From the NCBI GenBank assembly GCA_049416425.1, contig JBMSHD010000032.1:1-19409 (forward strand): a DNA stretch of 19,409 nucleotides. The letters are read 5' to 3'. A program made the translations under genes and the position numbers. Positions 1 through 7,624 of this stretch are shown here, piece by piece; position 1 is the stretch's first letter; each line of letters starts with the position of its first letter. The DNA is from JBMSHD01 sp049416425 (lineage in GTDB: Bacteria > Pseudomonadota > Gammaproteobacteria > Francisellales > Francisellaceae). A model generated the notes under the pieces. That model had not been told where the DNA came from, ran no database searches, and worked only from the letters and a program-made list of their open reading frames with translations.

Positions 1-33
1 ATTGGAAGATATTTCGCCATGAAAAAAAGGAAG

Positions 34-582
34 TTATTTTGCGCGCGTTCCTAATTCAATGGTAACTCTGGTTTGAGGATGATAAAATGTCATATCCTTG
101 GCATGTTTCAACAAATAGTGATGCTGCCGTTCGCTTAAATTTTGACAAGCCGGAAAACAAAGCGCGTAGCCCAATGCTGACAATTGCTCGGCGGCTAATA
201 TTACTTTATCGGTGTTGACTAAAATATCGATGTCTTTGGCTTGGCGTAAGCACAAATTATCATAAAGCAGCTGGCTTAATTGCAGCCCTTTAAACACAAG
301 CAGATCGATATCATGCGCTAAAAAGGTTTTAATGATTTCATGAAGCGCCTGGATCTGAACAAAAACATCATAACTGGCTTTTTTATGTTTTTCCAACAAC
401 GTTTTGCTCACCGACGTCGATATGTTATTTAACGCTTGAGTTACCCTTGGCAACAGTCGATGATACTCACAACACTTGGCAAATGTATCACTTTCAATAA
501 TCGCCAGGTCGATGGTTCTGCCATTGCTGGAAAGAAGTGCTATCATCTGTTGTGTACATTTATGCCAATCCATCTTATGCAT
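34..582 (-). pseudogene. Nucleotidyltransferase-fold protein (PF14907-like), apparently cut short
   Basis: The 182-residue product resembles the N-terminal part of the 'uncharacterised nucleotidyltransferase' family (PF14907). The family hallmark is visible: a Lys-Gly pair at residues 98-99 (VFKG), then LLYDNLCLRQAKDIDILV around residues 104-121, with the acidic pair D117 and D119 where metal-binding aspartates sit. Family members usually run to about 300-400 residues and follow the strand 'xIELH' with a long C-terminal helical part; here the frame stops right after TIELGTRAK. A different minus-strand frame stays open from just before the stop to the window edge (ERAQNNFLFFMAKYLP), which suits a one-base frameshift near 45-55. 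The start is supported by AAGGA six bases upstream of the ATG. Substrate and role are unknown; such proteins often sit near polysaccharide or peptide-modification loci, but no such neighbour is visible. It may be a pseudogene, a sequencing error or a true short variant. Confidence 0.6.
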
Positions 583-799
583 GCTTCATCCTTGTTTTTC
601 AGCCATTTTACTAAATATTATCAACTATTTTAATAAGAATAGTTTATATTTCGTTAATGAAACGCAATAAATGAAAGATGATTGTTTATTTTTTACTGCA
701 CGATGGGAAACGGCCAATGATACAAAAAGACCGTGATTATGCAGCAATCTTCAGATATCATATCTTAGTATTATTTGTTAACCCACAACAGGAAGAGAT

Positions 800-1636
800 A
801 TGTTAAGAAGATTTTCAGCCCAAAGGCTGATCGTGATTTTATCGATTTTACTCATTGCTTTAGGTGGATTTCAGCTGGCTGAAGCCAAGCGTTTTGGTGG
901 CGGTAGCAGCCATGGTTACAACCGATCAGCACCCACGAATACCTATAATAAATCCAATGCATCAACACCGGCAAAGAAAAACAATTTTGGCATCGGTAAG
1001 ATTCTGGCGGCGCTTGGAATTGGAGCCCTTCTAGCCTGGTTATTCAGTGCTCAGGGAATGAGTGGTCTTTTAATCGTTTTATTGATTGCTGCGGCATTGA
1101 TCTTTTTTATCAGACGATTTAAAGCAACTCAGGCTACGGCACAACAAAATCAAAACCATAGCGCCTCATTCACACAATCGAATCCATCGTGGGATCAAAA
1201 CGTCAATGCCTTATATGGCAGTAACAGCGATACGATTTCAGAAACAGTAATCGAACCTGCCGTGAAAAATGGTCAGCTGGCAGATGGTACACCGGAGGCA
1301 GTATTTAATCATCAGGCGCTCAACCTCTTCAATCAACTGCAATCCTTAAATACTAAATCTGGACTTGAAAAAATCAGAAGCTATCTGACCGAGGATCTCT
1401 ATCACAGCATCAAAGCCGATGTGGAAAATAACAGTGACATCGCCGAATTTCGCGATGTTAGAGGCAAACCTGTCGCCTGTGAAAAACATGGCAATCAATG
1501 GTTAGCCACGGTGATGTTTGTCGGTTGTGTTAAAGAAGATAGTGGCAGCGACTGGCAAAATTTTGAAGAAATCTGGCATTTTTCACGTGCCGATGGTGAG
1601 CATTTGTGGCAAGTTGCCGGTGTGCAGCAAATCTAA
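800..1636 (+). CDS. Membrane-anchored Tim44-like domain protein
   Basis: This 278-residue protein starts with a basic N-terminus and a hydrophobic stretch (about residues 9-27) ending in AEA-K, which reads as a signal peptide or signal anchor. A Gly/Ser/Asn-rich low-complexity linker follows (33-62), then one or two membrane segments (about 66-105) and a basic stop-transfer RRFK. The C-terminal part (about 165-278) matches the Tim44/TIM44-like domain (PF04280): helices around NHQALNLFNQLQSLN, then alternating strands ending FEEIWHFSR...WQVAGVQQI. In mitochondria the domain binds lipid and import components; in proteobacteria these small membrane proteins have no firmly known role. GGAAGAG lies just upstream of the ATG and supports the start. 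A 92-bp gap separates it from the downstream permease, so the two need not be co-transcribed. Family assignment is fairly firm; function is not. Confidence 0.85.
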   Translation: MLRRFSAQRLIVILSILLIALGGFQLAEAKRFGGGSSHGYNRSAPTNTYNKSNASTPAKKNNFGIGKILAALGIGALLAWLFSAQGMSGLLIVLLIAAALIFFIRRFKATQATAQQNQNHSASFTQSNPSWDQNVNALYGSNSDTISETVIEPAVKNGQLADGTPEAVFNHQALNLFNQLQSLNTKSGLEKIRSYLTEDLYHSIKADVENNSDIAEFRDVRGKPVACEKHGNQWLATVMFVGCVKEDSGSDWQNFEEIWHFSRADGEHLWQVAGVQQI

Positions 1637-1645
1637 TTTAGATTT
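1629..1645. other. AT-rich hairpin over the stop codon of the Tim44-domain gene
   Basis: Arms AAATCTA and TAGATTT are perfect complements around a 3-base loop and cover the TAA stop codon. The stem is AT-only except for one pair and has no real T-run after it, so it would be at best a weak terminator. Confidence 0.25.
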
Positions 1646-1666
1646 AATAGCCACCTAAAACGGTTT

Positions 1667-1698
1667 GTGTATTTATACACCTTATCAATGACTGTCAT
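1667..1698. promoter_or_regulatory. Two short palindromes upstream of the permease gene (possible operators)
   Basis: GTGTAT-TT-ATACAC (1667-1680) is a perfect 6-bp inverted repeat, and ATGAC-T-GTCAT (1688-1698) is a perfect 5-bp one. Both lie 31-62 bases before the permease start, and upstream of a -10-like TATACT at 1716-1721. That placing suits a regulator-binding site, but no family of regulator can be named from these sequences and short AT-rich palindromes also occur by chance. Confidence 0.3.
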
Positions 1699-1728
1699 CG
1701 ACTGACAACATCGTGTATACTACGATTC

Positions 1729-3144
1729 ATGACTAATACCATTACCAATACCATGTCTCAATCCCATACGGCTATAAAGTCCCTTTTTTATGCTTTCGTA
1801 CTTGCCGTTGCCTCATCAGGACTTGTCAGCTTCAACTGGTTGCCGTCTCTGGCTATGCAAAATGGAAATCTGGCTTTTTTCATCGCCTATGCCGTTTGTC
1901 TCTTTATTATAAGCACTCCCCTATTGAGCGCTGAGATAACGTCTGGATTTTTGAGTAAAAAAACCATGACCGGAACACTCAAGATGCTGACACGCTCCAA
2001 TCGATTCAGAAGCTTTGTGCTTATCGCCTTAATCAGCGCTTTTCCTCTGATTATAATACTGCTGATCAAAAGCGCTCTGGGACTGAATTTTGCACTTAAC
2101 AGTCTGGAGAACGTATCCATGAATCCTGATATGCCTCTATATCAAAGTCTGATCCAAAGCAAAGCGCATCTGCATAATGTTATCAGCCTCGATGGCGCCA
2201 TGTTAATCGCTATGTTAATCATCATGTCTCTCGTTCTTTTAGCCAATCTTTTTCGATGTAAGGCGATGTTTATTTCCTTTTTTTCACTCTTTGGCTTTGT
2301 CTTACTGATCGTCATAACGCTGTCTATGATCGCTTTAAAATCTCAGGATACTGGAGGCTTTTTCAAGGCAAACTGGTACTATCTGAGCTTATTTCATACT
2401 TGGGGAAATGCTGCAATCGCTTCCGTTTTAACCGTATTTTCAGGCCTTGGTATCTTCATGCTTATCGGTCATCAACTGCCAGAGAAAACGCCGCTTAAGG
2501 CATTTACGGTCACGTATATGTTGACAACACTCATTATCGGCTTTGCCAGCTGTCTCCTCTTATATAGTCTGATTCCCCACGAAGGTCTGATAACGCCAAA
2601 TTTCTCAATCCCTTTTAGTGCACTCTATCAAGCATTGTCAGCATCGCCGCAATCGATTGAAATTGGGTTTTATCTGTGTCTGACACTTATCAGTCTGTCA
2701 AGTCTGATACTTATTATTCGCCCCTTTATCGATATGGCAACAAAATCGATGAAAAAACAAAAACTCCAGATTTTTGTTATCCTTACTGCCATCTATATCA
2801 TTGTCGCTGCCATCTACAGCACAAGCCAGCTTAATACCCTCTTGATGCTTAAGTTTATCACCATTGACTACCTGATCCCCTTTACCGCATTGTGTATATG
2901 CTTTTTTGTCGGCTGGATTTATGATGCTCAAAATTTAAGTTATCGTCTGAGAAAAGCCACCGGTATTCGTCTGTCTAGCAGCTTTCATGTTCTTATTCGC
3001 CTGCTCATTCCCACCTGGCTTTTAAGCCTGCTTCTAAACGGAATTTACTGGCAACAGGGCTATGTCTATCACGCCATTCTTGTACTTATTTGTTTTGTTA
3101 CTGTGGTGATCACAGGCAGTCTGCTACACCGGCGATTTAAATAA
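1729..3144 (+). CDS. Divergent neurotransmitter:sodium symporter (SNF/NSS)-fold permease
   Basis: The 471-residue protein is strongly hydrophobic with about 11-12 predicted membrane segments. Its N-terminal part follows the NSS/LeuT pattern: FVLAVASSGLVSFNWLPSLAMQNGNLAFFIAYA...ISTPLLSAEITSG corresponds to LeuT's 'GLGNxxRFP...NGGGAF...Y...GIPL...E...G'. The C-terminal RLRKATGIRL...LLIPTWLLS also fits. NSS proteins import amino acids or amines with Na+. Here the GLGN-R-FP motif is altered to GLVS-W-LP, so the asparagine that helps bind Na+ in LeuT (N27) aligns with Ser, and the arginine of the extracellular gate aligns with Trp; transport coupling may differ. No Shine-Dalgarno is seen before ATG 1729 or the in-frame ATG 1753. 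The gene runs convergent into tag and overlaps its 3' end by 21 bases. Substrate is unknown. Confidence 0.75.
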   Translation: MTNTITNTMSQSHTAIKSLFYAFVLAVASSGLVSFNWLPSLAMQNGNLAFFIAYAVCLFIISTPLLSAEITSGFLSKKTMTGTLKMLTRSNRFRSFVLIALISAFPLIIILLIKSALGLNFALNSLENVSMNPDMPLYQSLIQSKAHLHNVISLDGAMLIAMLIIMSLVLLANLFRCKAMFISFFSLFGFVLLIVITLSMIALKSQDTGGFFKANWYYLSLFHTWGNAAIASVLTVFSGLGIFMLIGHQLPEKTPLKAFTVTYMLTTLIIGFASCLLLYSLIPHEGLITPNFSIPFSALYQALSASPQSIEIGFYLCLTLISLSSLILIIRPFIDMATKSMKKQKLQIFVILTAIYIIVAAIYSTSQLNTLLMLKFITIDYLIPFTALCICFFVGWIYDAQNLSYRLRKATGIRLSSSFHVLIRLLIPTWLLSLLLNGIYWQQGYVYHAILVLICFVTVVITGSLLHRRFK

Positions 3145-3708
3145 AAAACAATTGCTGGTATGATCATCGACCATGCCGACGGCCTGCATAAACGCATAGC
3201 AGATGGTGCCACCGACAAAGGAAAAACCTTGCTCTTTAAGCGCTCGACTCATGGTATCTGATTCTTTGGTCGTTGATGGCAGTTGATAATAATCATCACA
3301 ATGATGGCGCCTAATCGGTTTATAATCGACAAATGACCAGAGATAGTCGACCATATTTTGCACTTGCGCCAGTTTTTTCCAAACCCTGGCATTATTGATG
3401 GCACTTTTTATTTTCAGACGATTTCGAATAATTGCCGGATTTTTGGCGAGCCTATCGATATCAGCCTCGGTCATCGCCGCCATTTTTTCGATATCAAAAT
3501 GATGGAATGCCGCCTTGTAACCTTCACGCTTCTGAAGCACCGTACGCCAGTTAAGTCCGGCCTGAGCGCCTTCTAAAATGAGCATCTCAAAGAGTTTCTT
3601 CGCATCATAAGATGCTCTTCCCCACTCCTTATCATGATAGGCAATTAAAAGCGGATCCCCCCTTTTGACCCAATTACAGCGTTTTTTATTATCGAACGCA
3701 TCTAGCAT
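3124..3708 (-). CDS. tag: DNA-3-methyladenine glycosylase I
   Basis: This base-excision repair enzyme removes 3-methyladenine from alkylated DNA. The 194-residue product aligns along the whole length of E. coli Tag (187 residues). Seen in the sequence: the zinc ligands C11, H25, H183 and C187 (RCNWV, AYHDKEWG, DDHTSNC), matching E. coli Cys4/His17/His175/Cys179; the catalytic-pocket E46 (LILEGAQAGLNW, matching Glu38) and W54 (matching Trp46); and the conserved FVGGTICYAFMQAVGMV near the C-terminus. Its ATG lies inside the end of the upstream thiolase gene (ATGCTAG, 7-base overlap), so it is probably translated by coupling as the last gene of the fad operon. At its 3' end it overlaps the convergent permease by 21 bases, and no terminator is seen between them. 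Identification is firm. Confidence 0.95.
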   Translation of the reverse strand: MLDAFDNKKRCNWVKRGDPLLIAYHDKEWGRASYDAKKLFEMLILEGAQAGLNWRTVLQKREGYKAAFHHFDIEKMAAMTEADIDRLAKNPAIIRNRLKIKSAINNARVWKKLAQVQNMVDYLWSFVDYKPIRRHHCDDYYQLPSTTKESDTMSRALKEQGFSFVGGTICYAFMQAVGMVDDHTSNCFLFKSPV

Positions 3709-4892
3709 GCTTCAATAATTCCAGCCGCTCCCATTCCAGTACCGATGCACATGGTGATCATGCCATACTTTTTGCCGGTTCTTCTTAAACCATGCAAGGC
3801 CTTAACCGTCAAAATACTGCCAGTGGCACCCAGTGGATGCCCTAAGGCAATAGCCCCCCCACAGGGATTGACCTTCTCCATATCAAGCCCCAGCTCTCTT
3901 ATCACCGCCAATGATTGTGCGGCAAAGGCCTCATTGAGCTCAATCCAGTCAATATCCTCCAGTTTAATCCCAGTCTGATCAAGCACTTTAGGGATGGCGG
4001 CTATAGGGCCGATTCCCATGACTCTGGCTGGCACACCAGCCACAGCAAAGCCTAAAAACTTACCCAGCGGTTTCAAATTATGCGCCTTTAAATAACGCTC
4101 TGATACCAAAACCACAGCACCTGCGCCATCTGACACCTGGGAGCTGTTGCCGGCTGTAACCGAACCGCCAGCGGCAAAAGCCGGCCTTAGCTTTTCCAAC
4201 GCTTCTATGGAAGTATCGGCTCTGGCTCCTTCATCCATCTTGATGACGATCTTGTGATCAACAATACGGTCATGCTCCAGATCAGGTAAACGGTGATGCA
4301 CCTCAATCGGGATAATCTCATCCTCAAAATAACCTTTTTTGATGGCATAGACGGCCTTTTGATGACTGTTCAATGAAAAGGCATCCTGATCGGCTCTGGA
4401 GATCTTCCAGTCATGCGCCACATTTTCAGCCGTAATTCCCATACCATAAGCGATGGCAACGTTTTCATCCTTGGCAAAGACCTCGGTGCTAAAAGAGATA
4501 TTATTGCCGCCAAATGGAATCATCGACATACTCTCAATGCCTCCGGCCACAGCGACATCAATATGCCCCTGAGCAATTTCATTGGCGGCAATGGCGATCG
4601 ATTGAAGGCCGGAGCTGCAATAGCGATTGATGGTAAAAGCCGGAACCGAATCAGGCAACCCGGCCAACAGCGTGGAGATTCTGGCCACATTCATGCCCTG
4701 TTCAGCCTCAGGCATGGCGCAGCCGATAACAACATCACCGATATCTTTGACATCAACACCGGATAGCTTCACCGTTTCAGTCAATATCTCAGCCAACAGA
4801 TCATCAGGACGTTTTTTGGCAAAACCACCACGTTTTCCTTTAGCCACAGCGGATCTCTTAGCCGCGACGATATATACTGTTTGTTCACTCAT
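3702..4892 (-). CDS. fadA: Acetyl-CoA acyltransferase (3-ketoacyl-CoA thiolase)
   Basis: The enzyme catalyses the last step of beta-oxidation, cleaving 3-ketoacyl-CoA with CoA to acetyl-CoA and a shortened acyl-CoA. At 396 residues it is of normal length. All thiolase signatures are present: the nucleophilic C92 in NRYCSSGLQSIAIAANE, the NEAFAAQ motif, H352 in GGAIALGHPLGATGS, and the general-base C382 in TMCIGTGMGAAG. It follows the hydroxyacyl-CoA dehydrogenase/hydratase gene after 17 bases and overlaps tag at its own end, so it sits inside one operon. The Shine-Dalgarno (AAAGAGAG further upstream) is weak, as expected for a closely spaced internal gene. The context with a multifunctional HAD/ECH protein indicates a degradative thiolase rather than a biosynthetic acetoacetyl-CoA thiolase; the exact FadA versus FadI grouping cannot be settled by eye. 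Confidence 0.95.
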   Translation of the reverse strand: MSEQTVYIVAAKRSAVAKGKRGGFAKKRPDDLLAEILTETVKLSGVDVKDIGDVVIGCAMPEAEQGMNVARISTLLAGLPDSVPAFTINRYCSSGLQSIAIAANEIAQGHIDVAVAGGIESMSMIPFGGNNISFSTEVFAKDENVAIAYGMGITAENVAHDWKISRADQDAFSLNSHQKAVYAIKKGYFEDEIIPIEVHHRLPDLEHDRIVDHKIVIKMDEGARADTSIEALEKLRPAFAAGGSVTAGNSSQVSDGAGAVVLVSERYLKAHNLKPLGKFLGFAVAGVPARVMGIGPIAAIPKVLDQTGIKLEDIDWIELNEAFAAQSLAVIRELGLDMEKVNPCGGAIALGHPLGATGSILTVKALHGLRRTGKKYGMITMCIGTGMGAAGIIEAC

Positions 4893-4909
4893 ATCAATAC
4901 TCTCTTTGC

Positions 4910-7318
4910 TTAATTTCTCAATGGTTTCCCGGTCTCTAACATATGCTGCATACGTGCGGCTGATTTTTCAGACAAGGCCAGCTCGATAAAATTATCCAGC
5001 TCGCGTTTAAGCATCCACTCTTCAGAGACAAGCGTGTCTTTCTCAATCTGACCGCCACACATGGCATCGGCCAGATTGCAGGCGATTTTATAATCATGCG
5101 CCGAGATCTGATTGCCATCACGCAAGTTCACCAAAAGCGCTTTGATCGTGGCAATTCCAGTCTCACCAAAAACCTTGAATTTCTTCTTCAACGGCGGCTC
5201 ATAACCGGCAAACGCCAGAAATTTTGCTTTTTTAATGGCCACAGATAGAATCTCTCTGGTATTCATGACAACGGTGTCGCTGGCGCGTAAAAATCCTTTC
5301 TCCATGGCCTCAAATCCGCTTGTCGCAACCTCAGCCATGGCTAGATTTTTATAGCGTTTTTCAAACTCCTTCCAAGGCGCTTCTGCCTGAGAGGCGCGAT
5401 AGGCCATCTCTTTCGACCCACCCCAGCCAGGAATAATACCAACGCCGGCCTCAACCAGACCGATATAGGTCTCAAACGCCGCCACAGCCGCATCACAATG
5501 AAGCACGATCTCACACCCGCCACCGAAAGCGAATCCTTTGACGGCCGCCACAACCGGAATCTTACTGTATCTGAGTTTCTGGGTAACGACTTCATGTCCG
5601 CGCTTGATGACCTCGGCAACGGCATCTTTGCCATTCATCATAAACATAAAGCCAAATTCCTCAAGATTGGCACCGACGGAAAACAGATCTTCTTTCTGCC
5701 AGATTACCATGCCTTGGCATAAATCCTCGGCAACGGCTATGGCTTTTTCTATCCCGTTTAAGACATCAAGCCCAATGGCACACATCTTGGTTTTAAAGGA
5801 CAAAATGCCGATGCTGCCATCTATCGTCCAAAGTTTTACCCCCGCATCCTCATATAACACCGTCTCACTGACTGATATGCTCTCGCCGATGACCTGATCT
5901 TTAAAAATCTGGCGATCATAAATTGGCAGCCAATGACGTTTTTCCAGCGTTTTCGTGGCATAATCAAACTGTTTATTGTCACCGTAAACGCCTTCTTTAA
6001 GCTGAAATACCCAGTCAGGAAGCGCCTGCTTTGAAATCGTTTTTCCTCCGGCAATATCCTCGTTGATCCAGTCAGCTACATTCTGCCAGCCTGCCAGCTG
6101 CCATATTTCAAAAATGCCCTGCTTCCAGCCAAATCCCCAGCGAATCGCCATATCCATATCGCGTGGATAATCGGATATCTCACCAACCATAGCCGCGGCA
6201 TAGTGAAAGACGTCGCGAAATGTCGCCCATAAAAACTGCGCCTCATCAGCACTATGCTCACGCAAGGCCTTCAGACGTTTGGCCCAGTCTTTTTCATTTA
6301 AGATCTCGATGACTTCCTTATTCGCTTTTTTATCGGAGAGACGATAGTCACCCGTAGTCAGGTCAATAACCGTCAGCCCCTCTTTGGATTTAACATAAAT
6401 GCCTTTTTTACTCTTCTGACCCAAAGAGCCATTCTCGATTAGCCGCTTAATAAAATCAGGCGTGTCATACAGATTCTGCCAGCCATCTTTAAGGTTGTTT
6501 TTCATCGTATCAACGACATGCGCAAAGGTATCAAGACCGACAACATCGGCCGTTCTCATGGTCGCACTCTTGGCGCGTCCCAGCTTTTTACCGGTTAACT
6601 GATCGACAATCTCCAATGGAATATTATATTCCTTGGCATAATGGCAGATCACAAGCATCGAGAACACACCAAGGCGATTGGCGATGAAATTGGGGGTATC
6701 CCTGGCGATAATCACTGACTTTCCAAGCTTTGTGACCAGAAAACTCTCAAGCATCGGCAGTATGCTTTGATCAATATCTTTCTGTGGAATCAGCTCAACC
6801 AAAGACATATATCTTGGTGGATTGAAAAAGTGAATACCACAGAAATGACTTTTCAGTGTCTCAGGCACAAAGCTGGCTAATTTGTTAATGCTAAGCCCCG
6901 ATGTATTTGAAGCGAAAATAGCACCGGTTTTTATAAATGGGGCGATTTTATGATAGAGCTTCTCTTTGATATCCATGCGCTCGGCAACCGCCTCGATAAT
7001 CAGATCGCAATGTTTAAGTGTCTCTAGATTATCCTCATAATTAGCCGCGGTAATATAATCCAACGCATCGGCTCGCCCAAGTGGCGCCGGTTTCAACTTT
7101 TTCAATGTCGCCAATGATTTATCGATGATGGCATTAGCTGCCCCATCTTTTGCCTTCAAATCGAAAAGAACCACTGGAATCTTGGCATTGGCAAAATGGC
7201 CGGCAATTTGAGCCCCCATCACGCCAGCCCCCAATACGGCGACCTTTTCTATCTTCTGTTTTGTCATAACTTTCTGCTGTCCGACAACACTTTTTTTATC
7301 TCTTTCTGTTAGCTGCAT
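4910..7318 (-). CDS. 3-hydroxyacyl-CoA dehydrogenase / enoyl-CoA hydratase fusion (FadB-like, inverted domain order)
   Basis: The 802-residue multifunctional protein would hydrate trans-2-enoyl-CoA and oxidise the resulting L-3-hydroxyacyl-CoA with NAD+. The dehydrogenase half comes first: Rossmann motif GAGVMG at residues 30-35, catalytic H163 (GIHFFNPP) and E175 (SLVELIP), and N214 in NFIANRLG. The crotonase half is C-terminal (about 490-680), with FSVGANL near 547 and the two catalytic glutamates E603 (GGGCEIVLHCD) and E623 (LVEAGVGIIPGWGG). E. coli FadB has the reverse order (hydratase first); the order seen here is that of FadN-type proteins. The start is supported by GAGG six bases before ATG 7318; a second in-frame Met at residue 18 lacks a good site. 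It lies 26 bases after the acyl-CoA-binding protein gene and 17 before the thiolase, and probably forms a complex with that thiolase. Confidence 0.95.
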   Translation of the reverse strand: MQLTERDKKSVVGQQKVMTKQKIEKVAVLGAGVMGAQIAGHFANAKIPVVLFDLKAKDGAANAIIDKSLATLKKLKPAPLGRADALDYITAANYEDNLETLKHCDLIIEAVAERMDIKEKLYHKIAPFIKTGAIFASNTSGLSINKLASFVPETLKSHFCGIHFFNPPRYMSLVELIPQKDIDQSILPMLESFLVTKLGKSVIIARDTPNFIANRLGVFSMLVICHYAKEYNIPLEIVDQLTGKKLGRAKSATMRTADVVGLDTFAHVVDTMKNNLKDGWQNLYDTPDFIKRLIENGSLGQKSKKGIYVKSKEGLTVIDLTTGDYRLSDKKANKEVIEILNEKDWAKRLKALREHSADEAQFLWATFRDVFHYAAAMVGEISDYPRDMDMAIRWGFGWKQGIFEIWQLAGWQNVADWINEDIAGGKTISKQALPDWVFQLKEGVYGDNKQFDYATKTLEKRHWLPIYDRQIFKDQVIGESISVSETVLYEDAGVKLWTIDGSIGILSFKTKMCAIGLDVLNGIEKAIAVAEDLCQGMVIWQKEDLFSVGANLEEFGFMFMMNGKDAVAEVIKRGHEVVTQKLRYSKIPVVAAVKGFAFGGGCEIVLHCDAAVAAFETYIGLVEAGVGIIPGWGGSKEMAYRASQAEAPWKEFEKRYKNLAMAEVATSGFEAMEKGFLRASDTVVMNTREILSVAIKKAKFLAFAGYEPPLKKKFKVFGETGIATIKALLVNLRDGNQISAHDYKIACNLADAMCGGQIEKDTLVSEEWMLKRELDNFIELALSEKSAARMQHMLETGKPLRN

Positions 7319-7344
7319 CTGTGACCTCGCAAACTCGCTTTACT

Positions 7345-7599
7345 TTACGCTTCAAATACCTTGATATAACCTTCCATCGCCTCTTGGCGACTCTTGCCTT
7401 TGATGGCATTCCAGGCCATCCATTTGGCACGATCAACCATCTTATAGGCCGGTGGACATTCCCCTTTAATATCGCCTTCTGTCGCCTGCTTGTAGAAGGC
7501 ATACAGCTTCAATTTTTGCGTATTATTGGGTTTGAAATCAATCGTCGCCTCCTTAACAGCGATAACCATTTCCTTGAATTTTTGTTCTAAATCTGACAT
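7345..7599 (-). CDS. Acyl-CoA-binding protein (ACBP)
   Basis: This 84-residue cytosolic protein has the full single-domain ACBP pattern: an N-terminal helix (DLEQKFKEMVIAVKEA), KLKLYAFYKQATEGDIKGECPP, and KMVDRAKWMAWNAIKGKSRQEAMEGYIKVFEA. The YKQAT segment and the downstream K-W-AWN region form the CoA- and acyl-binding surface in known members. ACBPs hold long-chain acyl-CoA esters and pass them to enzymes; they are nearly universal in eukaryotes and present in only some bacteria. GGAG seven bases upstream of the ATG supports the start. The gene lies between the FadE-type dehydrogenase (24-base gap) and the hydratase/dehydrogenase fusion (26-base gap) on the same strand, so a role in channelling acyl-CoA into beta-oxidation is the natural inference. 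Confidence 0.95.
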   Translation of the reverse strand: MSDLEQKFKEMVIAVKEATIDFKPNNTQKLKLYAFYKQATEGDIKGECPPAYKMVDRAKWMAWNAIKGKSRQEAMEGYIKVFEA

Positions 7600-7624
7600 T
7601 TCGTTTTCTCCATTTATTTACGGG

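Noticed and set aside
756..766. GATAT-C-ATATC palindrome upstream of the Tim44-domain gene
   Set aside because: Short and AT-rich, expected by chance in such sequence; no promoter elements support it as an operator.
4413..5897. Open frames on the plus strand opposite the thiolase and hydratase/dehydrogenase genes
   Set aside because: They are antisense shadows of well-supported genes, with no ribosome sites or family resemblance.
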